This document shows, piece after piece, positions 46,701-53,862 of a DNA stretch of 64,000 bases. The notes beneath the pieces were generated by a model, which searched no databases, had not been told where the DNA came from, and saw nothing but the letters and a program-made list of their open reading frames with translations. A program made the translations under genes and the position numbers. Each line of letters begins with the position of its first letter. Positions within the stretch are counted from its first letter, which is position 1. Source of the stretch: Schaalia canis (GTDB taxonomy: Bacteria > Actinomycetota > Actinomycetes > Actinomycetales > Actinomycetaceae); the NCBI RefSeq assembly GCF_003858455.1, contig NZ_RQZF01000009.1:1-64000 (forward strand), read 5' to 3'.

Positions 46701-49700
46701 TTGGTCACTCCCCGGTTGTCCCCGTCGCTGACAGCGACGACGAGGCCGCCCGCGTTGTCGAAGCTGTTGCCGCTGAGCTCGGATCGAAGTGGGTGGATAT
46801 GGTTGCCCCCGCCTTCGATGCCCGTAAGGCTGTGCTCATCGACGATCGTTGGGCGAGTGCTCGCGAGGACCTCGCACGCCTGTGGGTTGACGGCACCTTG
46901 AGCGGATCGCCCCTCTTTGCTGGTGCCGGTCAGGCCGTTGCCGACCAGGCGGCATGGTGGGCTAAGCGGGCGGAGAAGGAAAGCCGCCAGGACCTGGCTG
47001 AGCTTTACCGCTCTATCCGGGAACAAGCCCTGACCTCGACCAATTCTGAGGCCACGCGTTACGCGAATGATGTTGCTGTGGTGACGGGCATGACGCCGAC
47101 CTCTATTGGTGGCGCTGTCGTTGCACGCCTGCTGGCCGGTGGGGCAACCGTTATTGCCACATCCTCGCGTGTGGATGCTCGCCGTCTCGGCTTTGCCAAG
47201 CGCCTGTATCGGGAACATGCTGCCCCCGGTGCCCGCCTGTGGTTGGTCCCGGCGAATCTATCCTCCTACCGTGACGTTGATGCTCTAGCGGAGTGGGTGG
47301 GTAACCCCTACTCCACCTCTGTGGGAGGCTCAGCCGTGGAGGTTAAGCCCGCACTGACCCCCACCTTGTTCTTCCCCTTCGCTGCCCCGCAGGTCAGTGG
47401 AACGATGGCTGACTCGGGCGCGCAGACGGAAAACCAGATGCGTCTACTGCTGTGGAGCGTGGAGCGTTCGATCGTTGCCCTTGCCGCGATTGGCGCTGAC
47501 ACTGACGTTGATCACCGCCTGCACGTTGTCCTGCCCGGCTCGCCCAACCGTGGCATCTTCGGTGGGGACGGCGCCTACGCCGAGTCGAAGGCCTCCTTCG
47601 ACGCCATCCTCAATAAGTGGCACTCCGAGCCAGTCTGGTCCTCGCGCGTGTCCTTCGCTCACCCGCGTATCGGCTGGGTGCGCGGCACGGGCCTCATGGG
47701 TGGCAACGATCCAATGGTTGCCGCTGTGGAATCCACCGGCGTGCGTACCTGGTCGACCGAAGAAATGGCCGATCAACTCATGGATCTGTGTTCGACTCAG
47801 ACTCGCCAGGCGGCCTCGTCAGCTCCAATTGAGGCTGACCTGACCGGTGGACTGGGCAGCGGCATTGACCTCGTGGCGCTGCGCAAGCAAGCACTGGAGA
47901 ACGCTCCCGCGCAGGTTTCTGACGCTGCTGCTGCGCATCCCACGGTGGACGCCCTGCCCTCACCCACGCTCTCACTGCCCACCCATATTGACCCCGCCCA
48001 GTGGGGGCAGGTGAACGCCGACCTGCACGAGACGGTCGTCATCGTCGGTCACGGCGAGGTTGGCCCCTGGGGTTCGGCCCGCACTCGCCTGGAGGCCGAG
48101 CTTGGCATCCAGTCCGATGGCAGCGTGGAACTCACTCCCGCGGGCGTCCTCGAACTGGCGTGGATGACAGGCCTGCTCACCTGGTCGGATACTCCCGTTG
48201 GCGGCTGGTACGACGCTGACGATCAGCTCGTCCCCGAAGCGCAGATCTTCGAACGCTACCGTGACGAGGTCGTCGCCCGCTCCGGCGTGCGCTTCTTTAC
48301 CGACGATGGGCCTCTCCACGACGGGTGGAGCCCGGAGCTGACCACGATCTTCCTTGATCGTGACATCACCTTCACCGTGGACTCGCACGAGGAAGCCCTC
48401 TCCTACCAGGCGGCAGACCCTGAGTTCACCGTCATCACCGAGGTGGACGGCGAATGGCAGGTGACGCGCAAGTCAGGCGGTCAGGCTCGTGTGCCTCGCC
48501 GGGCGACCGTCACCCGCCGCATCGGAGGACAGTTCCCCACCGACTTTGACCCGGCACGTTGGGGTATTCCTGCTTCGATGATCGACTCCATTGACCGCAT
48601 TGCAGTGTGGAACCTTGTCACCGCAGTGGATGCCTTCGTCTCAGCGGGCTTTAGCCCCACAGAGCTACTGCAGATTGTCCACCCCGCCGACGTGGCCTCC
48701 ACTCAAGGCACGGGCTTTGGTGGCATGACCTCCATGCACCGTCTTTTCGTTGACCGTTTCCTGGGTGAGGAGTTCCCGCAAGATATCTTGCAAGAAACCC
48801 TGCCCAATGTTGTGGCTGCACACACCATGCAGAGCTACATCGGTGGCTACGGTTCGATGATTAACCCCGTCAGTGCCTGCGCAACCGCAGCAGTGTCCAT
48901 TGAGGAAGGCGTGGATAAGATCCACTGCGGTAAGGCTGATTTCGTTGTGGCTGGCGCCATTGACGATATTCAGGTCGAATCGGTAGTGGGCTTTGGATCG
49001 ATGAACGCCACCGGCAACTCCAATGACATGCTCGCTCAGGGCATTTCTGAACGTTTTGTCTCTCGCGCGAATGACCGCCGCCGCGGTGGCTTCGTGGAGT
49101 CTCAAGGTGGTGGCACGGTTCTACTCACCCGAGCATCCGTGGCTTTGGACATGGGACTGCCAGTTCTTGGCGTGGTGGCTTTCGCTCAGACCTTCTCTGA
49201 TGGTTTCCACACCTCCATCCCGGCTCCTGGAATTGGTGCCCTTGCTTCGGCTCGTGGCGGGAAGGCTTCTCGTCTGGCCAAGCAGCTTGGTGCCTATGGT
49301 GTCAGCATTGATGATGTGGCGGTCGTCTCCAAGCACGATACCTCGACCAACGCTAATGACCCCAATGAGTCTGACCTGCACACGCGCATCGGTCATGCTT
49401 TGGGCCGTGACGCTGGTAATCCGCTTTTCGTCATCTCCCAAAAGACGCTGACTGGACATGCCAAGGGCGGTGCTTGCGTGTTCCAGGTTGGTGGGCTCAC
49501 CCAGCTCTTCCAAACGGGCGTTATTCCTGCGAATGCTTCCCTGGATTGCGTGGATGATGCGATGGCAGCCTACCCGCACCTGGTGTGGTTGCGTTCCCCG
49601 CTCGACCTGGGTGCTCGTGGACCTATCAAGGCCGCTTTTGCGACCTCGCTGGGCTTTGGCCACGTCTCATCCCTGGTCGCACTGGTTCACCCTGCAGCTT

Positions 49701-49987
49701 TCGAGGCTCTGGTTGTCTCTAGCGCTCAGGATCACGAGGCTGGGTTGACCCTGCTCGCCCAGTGGCGTGAACGTTCGGACGCGCGCCTGGTTGCGGCTCA
49801 CCGTCATCGTGAGGCTGGCATGATGGGCCACCGTGCGCTCTTCGAGGCTGCTCCCGCCCGCCGCCTCCCCACCGGTGATGTCCTTGAGGCATCTGGCGGC
49901 GATGCTCACGAGGTTGAGGCCGCCATGCTTCTTGATCCGAACGCTCGCCTAAGCGCTGAAGGCGTGTACACCTCCACTCCGAGGTAG
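40736..49987 (+). CDS. fas: Type I fatty acid synthase
   Basis: This 3,083-residue multidomain enzyme has the actinobacterial FAS I order. The acetyltransferase site is GHSQG at 115-119. The enoyl reductase follows from about 390 (LAGMTPTTVDPEIVAAAANAG). The MaoC-type dehydratase has GDFNPIH near 1203. Malonyl/palmitoyl transferase is GHSLG at 1412-1416. After a Pro/Ala linker (about 1715-1765) comes the ACP with the attachment serine in GVSSRRNQ (S1805 or S1806), then the ketoreductase with a Rossmann motif at about 2112 (VTGMTPTSIGGAV), and the ketosynthase with nucleophile C2715 (SACATAAVS). There is no phosphopantetheinyl transferase domain, but acpS follows. It makes long-chain acyl-CoA from acetyl- and malonyl-CoA. 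It is preceded by its carboxylase genes and is followed by a hairpin terminator. Confidence 0.97.
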   Translation: MSSSFFLAELNNASTTLLFAGQSTPWQRTLESLSHDSDARTIITQLCEASDSYLSPVRMSLATMGLASLDFFSDVSRPDTSGAGFSIPGILATQLAAVAALESEGFTLGQTRFLGHSQGVLGVAASQAWARGDRPGAGMVFAMARLIGAAAQQAVAREGIHSVGEASPMLSVRKVPAAVIEEMVAQWNEAAPAAGDGPISIALRNGGESFVLSGAPTDLATVRALLEERSSVERAAREAKQIGGTPLSPVFDYLCVDIPFHSSLMVGAFEQVQRWAQACGLDSEENLALARAVLVDPVDWVEQIRGEVAAGVRWLVDVGPGSTLASFTAPLLHGQGVGIVEAGSAEDRDRFLTIGWAPPAPADWSTLAPSLITLPDGRTVMDTAFSRLTGRSPVLLAGMTPTTVDPEIVAAAANAGYWAELAGGGQVTEEVYMENLASLREQLEPGVSAQFNSMFLDRYLWNLQFGSQRIVSRSRAQGAPIDGVVVSAGIPEGDEAAALVTQLRGDGFPWVAFKPGTVDQILQVVAIATQVAPTPVIVQVEDGHSGGHHSWEDLDELLLATYAQLRAVDNVVLCAGGGIGTPERAADYLSGQWALAYGRPLMPVDGVLIGTAAMTVKEARTSEEVKQRLVDTPGIDAHSLRRGWVGVGASEGGMTSGLSHLRADMHEVDNAAAAAARLIADLGSDASAVQARREEIIEVLGRTAKPYFGDLAEMTYAQWVERFADLSYPWVDPTWTLRFHDLLQRVEARLAPVDHGTVETLFPTVADVEDAPAAVARVLEAYPAAHTTFVTAIDQAWFPTLCRSYPKPMPFVPVLDDDLLRWWGQDGLWQAQDARYSADSVRIIPGPVSVAGIDRVNEPVAELLGRFEAAAVARLADMGAIAESAYSRLGGAAPSASAQEWLRQVPHIMWTGHLMLNPAAILPAEQVELRDTERGVDMVIHLDTAWDADLRGVEKHAVRQLIFPLLLPATTASGGVPVIDEESLPEHMYAMLAATAGVGSTSMTGDAITAMPVMQPSELSPFGEAHWSFALPASLGPDHYAVTGAGLPAGLVPTRCVPDALLGPAWPAIYAALGSAIYQDYPVIEGLLNAVHLDHLIEFSTSPEELRAQGVERIDVVSHVAAIDESSSGRIVTVALSLSANGQTVGSTRERFAIRGRATGTNVPADAPAAGGVEGKVIDTPRSVLRRVMVTAPSDMTPFAIVSGDFNPIHTSYAAAQVAGMDAPLVHGMWLSATAQHAASASVPGGVGLELRGWTYSMYGAVELNDQVEITVERVGRVLGGGLALEVTCRVEGNIVSRATAHTTAPRTAYIYPGQGIQSRGMGLDERSKSAAADATWKRADVFTREALGFSILTIVRDNPTEITVRGVTHRHPEGVLNLTQFTQVALATLAIAQTERLREEGALVDDAAFAGHSLGEYDALAAYAQVFPLETVLDLVFHRGSTMHALVGRDENGASNYRMGALRPSQFGITHEDVEDYVASIAQASGEFLQIVNYNLAGQQYSVAGTVAGLEALATDAAERTARAGGKGAFMYVPGIDVPFHSTVLRDGVADFRERLDERIPTEVDPGLLVGRYIPNLVARPFELTRSFVESICEVVPARALQDLLDSDAAWEAALAAPAQLTRLLLIELLSWQFASPVRWIETQDVLLRSAEAGGLGVDEVVEVGLGAAPTLANMAARTLQLPAFTGRAVTVLNAQRDEARVLRTDVAVVEEAEEEAPPAPTAAPTASEAASEAAPAADVAPAAPAPVAAPAAPAGGGVSGADVADLPFKASDAIRALFALAAKIRLDEVGERDTTETLTNGVSSRRNQLLMDMSAELGLSSIDGAAEADVATLGATVDRLAKGYAAFGPVLGDQVKDRVRKLFGGAGAKATRIAERVTGTWQLGAGWVDHVTAEILLGTREGASTREGELATLTTAAPANAAGVDELIDTAVRSVGQRHGISVTLPQAGGGAGGGVVDSAALDAFAEKVTGVDGVLASTARHILTQLGHSPVVPVADSDDEAARVVEAVAAELGSKWVDMVAPAFDARKAVLIDDRWASAREDLARLWVDGTLSGSPLFAGAGQAVADQAAWWAKRAEKESRQDLAELYRSIREQALTSTNSEATRYANDVAVVTGMTPTSIGGAVVARLLAGGATVIATSSRVDARRLGFAKRLYREHAAPGARLWLVPANLSSYRDVDALAEWVGNPYSTSVGGSAVEVKPALTPTLFFPFAAPQVSGTMADSGAQTENQMRLLLWSVERSIVALAAIGADTDVDHRLHVVLPGSPNRGIFGGDGAYAESKASFDAILNKWHSEPVWSSRVSFAHPRIGWVRGTGLMGGNDPMVAAVESTGVRTWSTEEMADQLMDLCSTQTRQAASSAPIEADLTGGLGSGIDLVALRKQALENAPAQVSDAAAAHPTVDALPSPTLSLPTHIDPAQWGQVNADLHETVVIVGHGEVGPWGSARTRLEAELGIQSDGSVELTPAGVLELAWMTGLLTWSDTPVGGWYDADDQLVPEAQIFERYRDEVVARSGVRFFTDDGPLHDGWSPELTTIFLDRDITFTVDSHEEALSYQAADPEFTVITEVDGEWQVTRKSGGQARVPRRATVTRRIGGQFPTDFDPARWGIPASMIDSIDRIAVWNLVTAVDAFVSAGFSPTELLQIVHPADVASTQGTGFGGMTSMHRLFVDRFLGEEFPQDILQETLPNVVAAHTMQSYIGGYGSMINPVSACATAAVSIEEGVDKIHCGKADFVVAGAIDDIQVESVVGFGSMNATGNSNDMLAQGISERFVSRANDRRRGGFVESQGGGTVLLTRASVALDMGLPVLGVVAFAQTFSDGFHTSIPAPGIGALASARGGKASRLAKQLGAYGVSIDDVAVVSKHDTSTNANDPNESDLHTRIGHALGRDAGNPLFVISQKTLTGHAKGGACVFQVGGLTQLFQTGVIPANASLDCVDDAMAAYPHLVWLRSPLDLGARGPIKAAFATSLGFGHVSSLVALVHPAAFEALVVSSAQDHEAGLTLLAQWRERSDARLVAAHRHREAGMMGHRALFEAAPARRLPTGDVLEASGGDAHEVEAAMLLDPNARLSAEGVYTSTPR

Positions 49988-50060
49988 GCCTGCGGCTGCG
50001 CCTGACAGCTCTACATCGGGTAGGGCGCAGGCACTGAGCTGCATGCGGCACGTGAGTCGC

Positions 50061-50096
50061 TGTGGGCCGGTTAGGATCGATCCTGACCGGCCCACA
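50061..50096 (+). terminator. Hairpin terminator after fas
   Basis: An 11-bp stem (TGTGGGCCGGT with ACCGGCCCACA) encloses an inner palindrome AGGATCGATCCT. CTCTCTTG follows, not a clean T-run. It could reduce read-through into acpS. Confidence 0.7.
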
Positions 50097-50251
50097 TGCC
50101 TCTCTTGACACGCGCCTTCCCTCCCCCTTCCTTTCTCTCTCCTTCCTCCCCTGATCTTCCTTTTCCTGCCCTGTTGTTCCTGTCGGCTGCGTTCTGTGAT
50201 GCCACCACCGCAGGAAGAACTACTGAGGCGGTGCGTGTTAGGTTTATCGAC

Positions 50252-50731
50252 ATGATCCTTGGGATTGGTATCGACGTGGTTGACTGCGAGGCCTTCGCTG
50301 AACAGCTTCACCAGCCAGGTTCGGTGTTTACCTCACAGGTGTTCACCGCCCGGGAGTGGCGGACAGTTGCCAGGCGCCTGGCAGAAAAACATGGCCTTTC
50401 TTTCCAACCAGGCGCTCCCCTGCCCTTGCCTGCCGTGCCTCATCTGGCGGCGCGTTGGGCCGCTAAAGAAGCCGTTGTCAAAGCATGGTCGGCTGCTCTG
50501 TACGGCACGGCGCCTCCTCTTGGTGAAGATGAAGTGGATTGGCGCGAGATTGAGGTTGTCCACGACCAGTGGCACAGGCCAGCAATCCGCCTGCACGGGC
50601 AGTTTGCGCAACGTGTCGCTGAAAGCCTGGGCGGCCTGGGGATCAGCGGTGATGCGCTCCGTTGGCATCTGTCCTTAAGCCATGACGGTTCCAGCGCAAT
50701 CGCCAACGTCCTTCTTGAAGCCCAGGGCTGA
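50252..50731 (+). CDS. acpS: Holo-[acyl-carrier-protein] synthase
   Basis: This 159-residue enzyme transfers 4'-phosphopantetheine from CoA to the ACP serine, here surely that of the FAS I protein upstream. The N-terminal GIGIDVVD motif supplies metal ligand D8, and WAAKEAVVKAW supplies E73. A C-terminal WHLSLSHDGSSAIANVLLE matches the family. It starts at ATG 50252, which gives the standard short N-terminus; the open frame upstream is pyrimidine-tract translation and is not conserved. The ribosome site is poor (AGG). In fungal FAS and some bacterial FAS this function is fused; here it is separate, as in mycobacteria. Confidence 0.93.
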   Translation: MILGIGIDVVDCEAFAEQLHQPGSVFTSQVFTAREWRTVARRLAEKHGLSFQPGAPLPLPAVPHLAARWAAKEAVVKAWSAALYGTAPPLGEDEVDWREIEVVHDQWHRPAIRLHGQFAQRVAESLGGLGISGDALRWHLSLSHDGSSAIANVLLEAQG

Positions 50732-50812
50732 CCAGCGGAAACTCCGGCGGCTGCGGAACGCTCTAGCGAGATCCTGCCAGGTCAGGAAGGAACAAGGCAG
50801 GAGTCCGTCTTA
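50732..50812 (+). ncRNA. Candidate structured RNA with SRP-RNA-like core, or bidirectional terminator
   Basis: Between the convergent acpS and ssb genes lies a stem CCTGCC (50773-50778) with GGCAGG (50796-50801) enclosing AGGTCAGGAAGGAACAA. Its blocks GTCAGG, AAGGAA and CAAGGCAG occur in this order in the domain IV region of E. coli 4.5S RNA, but here two short segments (around the GGAA tetraloop and AGCA) are missing. An outer CGGA/TCCG helix (50754-50757 with 50804-50807) and a small CGC-TCTA-GCG hairpin are also visible. It may be a divergent ffs, a decayed copy, or simply a shared terminator. Confidence 0.3.
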
Positions 50813-51496
50813 GGCGGCACCTCCCTGGACGGCTGAATCATCGTAGGAACCGTCAAAGACGGATGCTGCCCCGCGAGCTGCCACAGCATCCGTCGACTCC
50901 CCAACATGCGCATCACTGACAGCGCTGTTGCTCATCTCGTCACCCTGTTTCTTACCAAAGAGGAAATCAGCATCGTCAACATCTGCCCGATGCTCCCCAA
51001 TATGGGTGCGTTCAACAGGGACTTCCTCACCGGCCACGCCCTCGTCCTTCCCGTCGGAACTGGGCGCTGCGGTTGCCTCGTCTGTCACCAGAGAGTCGCT
51101 ACCGCTGGCGGTGTTGTCATTCGCATTGGGTGCCTGGCCGCGTTTAAAGAACATGGCGCTCCCCATGGACAGGTCATGGCCAACAGCACTGGCGTTAATG
51201 ACGATCTCACTATGGATCTGACCGTTGGAATCCACCCACGCATTTGACACCGGCCGCCCGACAACAATGACGGGTTGGCCTTTTGACAGCGAGGTCGCAA
51301 TATTTTGCGCGAGTCGATCCCAGGCCCTCACCGTGTACCAACGCGGCTCCAGATCCTCGTAGTCGCCAGAATCAGTGCGCCTCCACTGAGGGACCGCAAT
51401 TCGGAAACGAACCACGGGCACACCCCTCGTCGTCCGTGATGATGTGAGGTCTGAGCCGATGCGTGCCCGGAAAGTCAAGGTTGATGAATCGGTCAT
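50810..51496 (-). CDS. ssb: Single-stranded DNA-binding protein, atypical C-terminus
   Basis: This 228-residue protein has an N-terminal OB fold (residues 1-110): VVRFRIAVPQWRR, PRWYTVRAWDRLAQNIATSLSKGQPVIVVGR. The remaining half is acidic and low-complexity and ends AVQGGAA. The canonical SSB tail (DDDIPF-type), which recruits repair and replication partners, is absent. It is therefore probably the second, actinobacterial SSB paralogue rather than the main replication SSB. The start ATG has AAAAGAGAAG upstream. A cluster of DnaA-box-like motifs lies directly upstream. Confidence 0.88.
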   Translation of the reverse strand: MTDSSTLTFRARIGSDLTSSRTTRGVPVVRFRIAVPQWRRTDSGDYEDLEPRWYTVRAWDRLAQNIATSLSKGQPVIVVGRPVSNAWVDSNGQIHSEIVINASAVGHDLSMGSAMFFKRGQAPNANDNTASGSDSLVTDEATAAPSSDGKDEGVAGEEVPVERTHIGEHRADVDDADFLFGKKQGDEMSNSAVSDAHVGESTDAVAARGAASVFDGSYDDSAVQGGAA

Positions 51497-51558
51497 GATG
51501 CTTCTCTTTTCGCGTGGTGTTTATCTGATGGACGCCCTCATCCGAGGGCTTCTTCCAC

Positions 51559-51672
51559 TATGGATAAAGCTGAAGCATTGACCGCGCTCTCCGTCCTTAA
51601 GCTGTGGAAAACGCGAATCCCTCTTTGGCGCTGTGGATAAGCTCCAAAGAGGGATTCAGCTCCGGTGGATAA
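51559..51672. promoter_or_regulatory. Cluster of four DnaA-box-like motifs before ssb
   Basis: TATGGATAA (51559), TGTGGAAAA (51603), TGTGGATAA (51632, the perfect complement of TTATCCACA) and GGTGGATAA (51664) all point the same way. The starts of the last three are 29 and 32 bases apart. They lie between orn and ssb. The interval is too small and too GC-rich to claim an origin, and a role in ssb regulation is possible. Confidence 0.5.
51609..51657 (-). terminator. orn terminator hairpin with a DnaA box in its loop
   Basis: A 14-bp perfect stem (GAATCCCTCTTTGG, 51615-51628, with CCAAAGAGGGATTC, 51644-51657) has a 15-base loop containing TGTGGATAA. On the minus strand the stem is followed by GCGTTTT. 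It lies 56 bases after the orn stop. Confidence 0.75.
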
Positions 51673-51712
51673 CTGCGCGAAATAAACGCCAGCGGCAACG
51701 AGCGAGGCCGCC

Positions 51713-52366
51713 TTAGAGGGCTTCCTGGGGCGCGTCTGCAGCAGTGGCCAATTCGGGAATACCCAAGGCCAGAGCTTCTTGAGCTGCTTGACGGGCATGC
51801 TCGCGTGTGATCGGCTGAGCAGGGAATAGTGCGCGGCGATAGTATTCCAGTTCTTGGATGGAATCGAGAATGTCAGCCAGTGCGCGGTGCCCTCCGTGCT
51901 TGACGGGCGATTCTTCAAAAGCATGGCGGTGCCAGCGCTTTGCCAGCTCCTTCACCGATGACACGTCGACAATCCGGTAGTGCAGATGGTCGATCACCTC
52001 GGGCATATTCGCCTCAAGGAACATCTTGTCCGTACCAACGGAGTTTCCTGCGAGCAGTGCCTTGCGTGGGCAGGGGACGAAACGCTGAATGTAGGTGAGT
52101 ACCTGACGTTGAGCCTCTTCCATGCTGATCCCCTGGGCGAGGTCGTCAAGCAGACCCGACGAGGTGTGCATCTGACGGACGAAGTCGCTCATATTGTCCA
52201 GGGCTTCCTGGGGAGGAGCAATAAGAATGTCAATGCCGGGGTCAAGGATTCGCAGGTCTCCGTCGGTCACAACGACAGCCACCTCGATAAGGGCATCTGT
52301 GCTGACGTCAAGGCCGGTCATTTCACAATCGATCCACACCAGGGGATCTTTTACACGCGTACTCAC
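51713..52366 (-). CDS. orn: Oligoribonuclease
   Basis: This 217-residue 3'-5' exonuclease of the DEDDh class finishes RNA decay by cutting 2-5 nt oligonucleotides. D13 and E15 lie in WIDCEMTGLD, the second Asp is in AGNSVGTDKMFL, and the final His and Asp are in HRALADILDSI. The start codon is GTG (52366-52364) preceded by AGGATAAGAGG. The C-terminal 30 residues are an Ala/Glu-rich extension beyond the usual 180-200 residues. It is divergent from ilvA. Confidence 0.95.
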   Translation of the reverse strand: MSTRVKDPLVWIDCEMTGLDVSTDALIEVAVVVTDGDLRILDPGIDILIAPPQEALDNMSDFVRQMHTSSGLLDDLAQGISMEEAQRQVLTYIQRFVPCPRKALLAGNSVGTDKMFLEANMPEVIDHLHYRIVDVSSVKELAKRWHRHAFEESPVKHGGHRALADILDSIQELEYYRRALFPAQPITREHARQAAQEALALGIPELATAADAPQEAL

Positions 52367-52556
52367 CCTCTTATCCTACCGCTGGCTTAGGAAAGAACAT
52401 GTCGCCATCGAAAGGGAACTAGGGCACGACGAGCGTCATAATGCCCACCGGAGCGCGCAGGTCTGCTTGTCAACAGCAATATGAACGCTATGAGCCGGGC
52501 AATGGCAACGGGGGTTAAGATTTGTGCACATCATTGTCGTTTCTGGAGGAGAACCC

Positions 52557-53846
52557 ATGACGTCGCTGCCAGCCCTTCCCGTCACCCCCGCCCACATTGA
52601 CGAGGCAGCGCAGATTCTTCGCGGCGTGGTGCATCAGACGCAGTTAGATCGTTCTGAGCGCCTGTCAGATGCCCTGGGAGTCCCTGTTTTCCTCAAGCGT
52701 GAGGACACTCAAAAGTGCCGTTCCTTTAAGGTTCGTGGCGCGTACGCGCGCATGTCAGCGTTGAGCGCGGCGCAGCGCCAGGCGGGCGTGGTGTGTGCGT
52801 CGGCTGGTAACCATGCGCAGGGCATTGCGTACGCCTGTTCGCAGTTGAAGGTACGCGGCACGATCTTTCTTCCGTCAAATACGCCCAAGCAAAAGCGTGA
52901 CCGTATCCAGACTATTGGCGGGGATTGGGTAGAGCAGGTCATTGTTGATGGCACTTTCGATCGCGCGAATGCTCTGGCGCAAGAAGCCGCCCGCACTTCG
53001 GGTCGCGTCTATGTTCATCCTTATGATGATGCTGGCACTATTGCCGGTCAGGGGACGATTGCTGCCGAACTGTGCGAGCAAATGCCAGAGAACACCTCGT
53101 GCGTGCTTGTCCCTGTTGGCGGTGGCGGTCTGTTGGCGGGTATTGCCACCCTGTTGAAGGCGCAGCGCCCTGAGATCCGTGTGATTGGTGTTGAGCCTGC
53201 GGGTGCTGCCTCTATGCGCGCTGCCCTTGATGCGGGTGAGCCTGTGACCTTGCCTGGCGTTGATCCTTTTGTTGACGGTACGGCTGTGGGGCGCGCAGGT
53301 AGTGTGGCTTTTGACATTGTTCGCCACTTGGTTGACGATGTCGTGGTTGTCCCTGAGGGGGCAGTGTGCACCGAGATGCTTGATCTTTACCATTCTGATG
53401 GTGTGATTGCTGAGCCTGCTGGCGCTCTGGCGTCAACGGCGGCTCGCAACTACTTTGCAACACCCGAACAACGCGCTCTTTTGACGGGCTCTGCATCGGG
53501 GGCGATCGTATGCGTGACCTCGGGTGGAAATAATGATTTGACGAGGTATGCCGAGGTTCAAGAGCGCTCGTTGCGTCATGAGGGCCTGCGGCATTACTTC
53601 CTGGTGACCTTCCCCCAGCAACCGGGGGCCTTGCGCATGTTCTTGGCCGATGTTCTGGGCCCTGGCGATGACATTGTCCACTTCCAGTACACGAAGAAAA
53701 ACACTCGTGAGACGGGTCCGGCGTTGGTGGGTATTGACCTTTCAAGCCGCGATGATATTCACGGCTTGCGTCAGCGTATGGAGGATTCTCCTTTGCATGT
53801 GGAGGAAGTACCGGCCGATTCTGAGATTTTCCGCCTGCTGATCTGA
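52557..53846 (+). CDS. ilvA: Threonine ammonia-lyase
   Basis: This 429-residue PLP enzyme converts threonine to 2-oxobutanoate and ammonia, the first step to isoleucine, or part of threonine catabolism. PLP binds K58 in CRSFKVRGA, and the phosphate-binding loop is VGGGGLLAG. A C-terminal ACT-like domain (about 340-429: HYFLVTFPQQPGALRMFL) is present in a single copy, the type seen in actinobacterial IlvA rather than the double ACT of E. coli. The start ATG 52557 has TGGAGGAG six bases upstream. No other branched-chain amino acid gene is near, and the neighbour downstream is a convergent regulator. Confidence 0.95.
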   Translation: MTSLPALPVTPAHIDEAAQILRGVVHQTQLDRSERLSDALGVPVFLKREDTQKCRSFKVRGAYARMSALSAAQRQAGVVCASAGNHAQGIAYACSQLKVRGTIFLPSNTPKQKRDRIQTIGGDWVEQVIVDGTFDRANALAQEAARTSGRVYVHPYDDAGTIAGQGTIAAELCEQMPENTSCVLVPVGGGGLLAGIATLLKAQRPEIRVIGVEPAGAASMRAALDAGEPVTLPGVDPFVDGTAVGRAGSVAFDIVRHLVDDVVVVPEGAVCTEMLDLYHSDGVIAEPAGALASTAARNYFATPEQRALLTGSASGAIVCVTSGGNNDLTRYAEVQERSLRHEGLRHYFLVTFPQQPGALRMFLADVLGPGDDIVHFQYTKKNTRETGPALVGIDLSSRDDIHGLRQRMEDSPLHVEEVPADSEIFRLLI

Positions 53847-53862
53847 GCGCAAGGGGTACGCT

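Noticed and set aside
51559-51672. Chromosomal origin of replication
   Set aside because: The DnaA-box cluster is small, lacks an AT-rich unwinding region, and dnaA, dnaN, gyrB and rpmH are not near.
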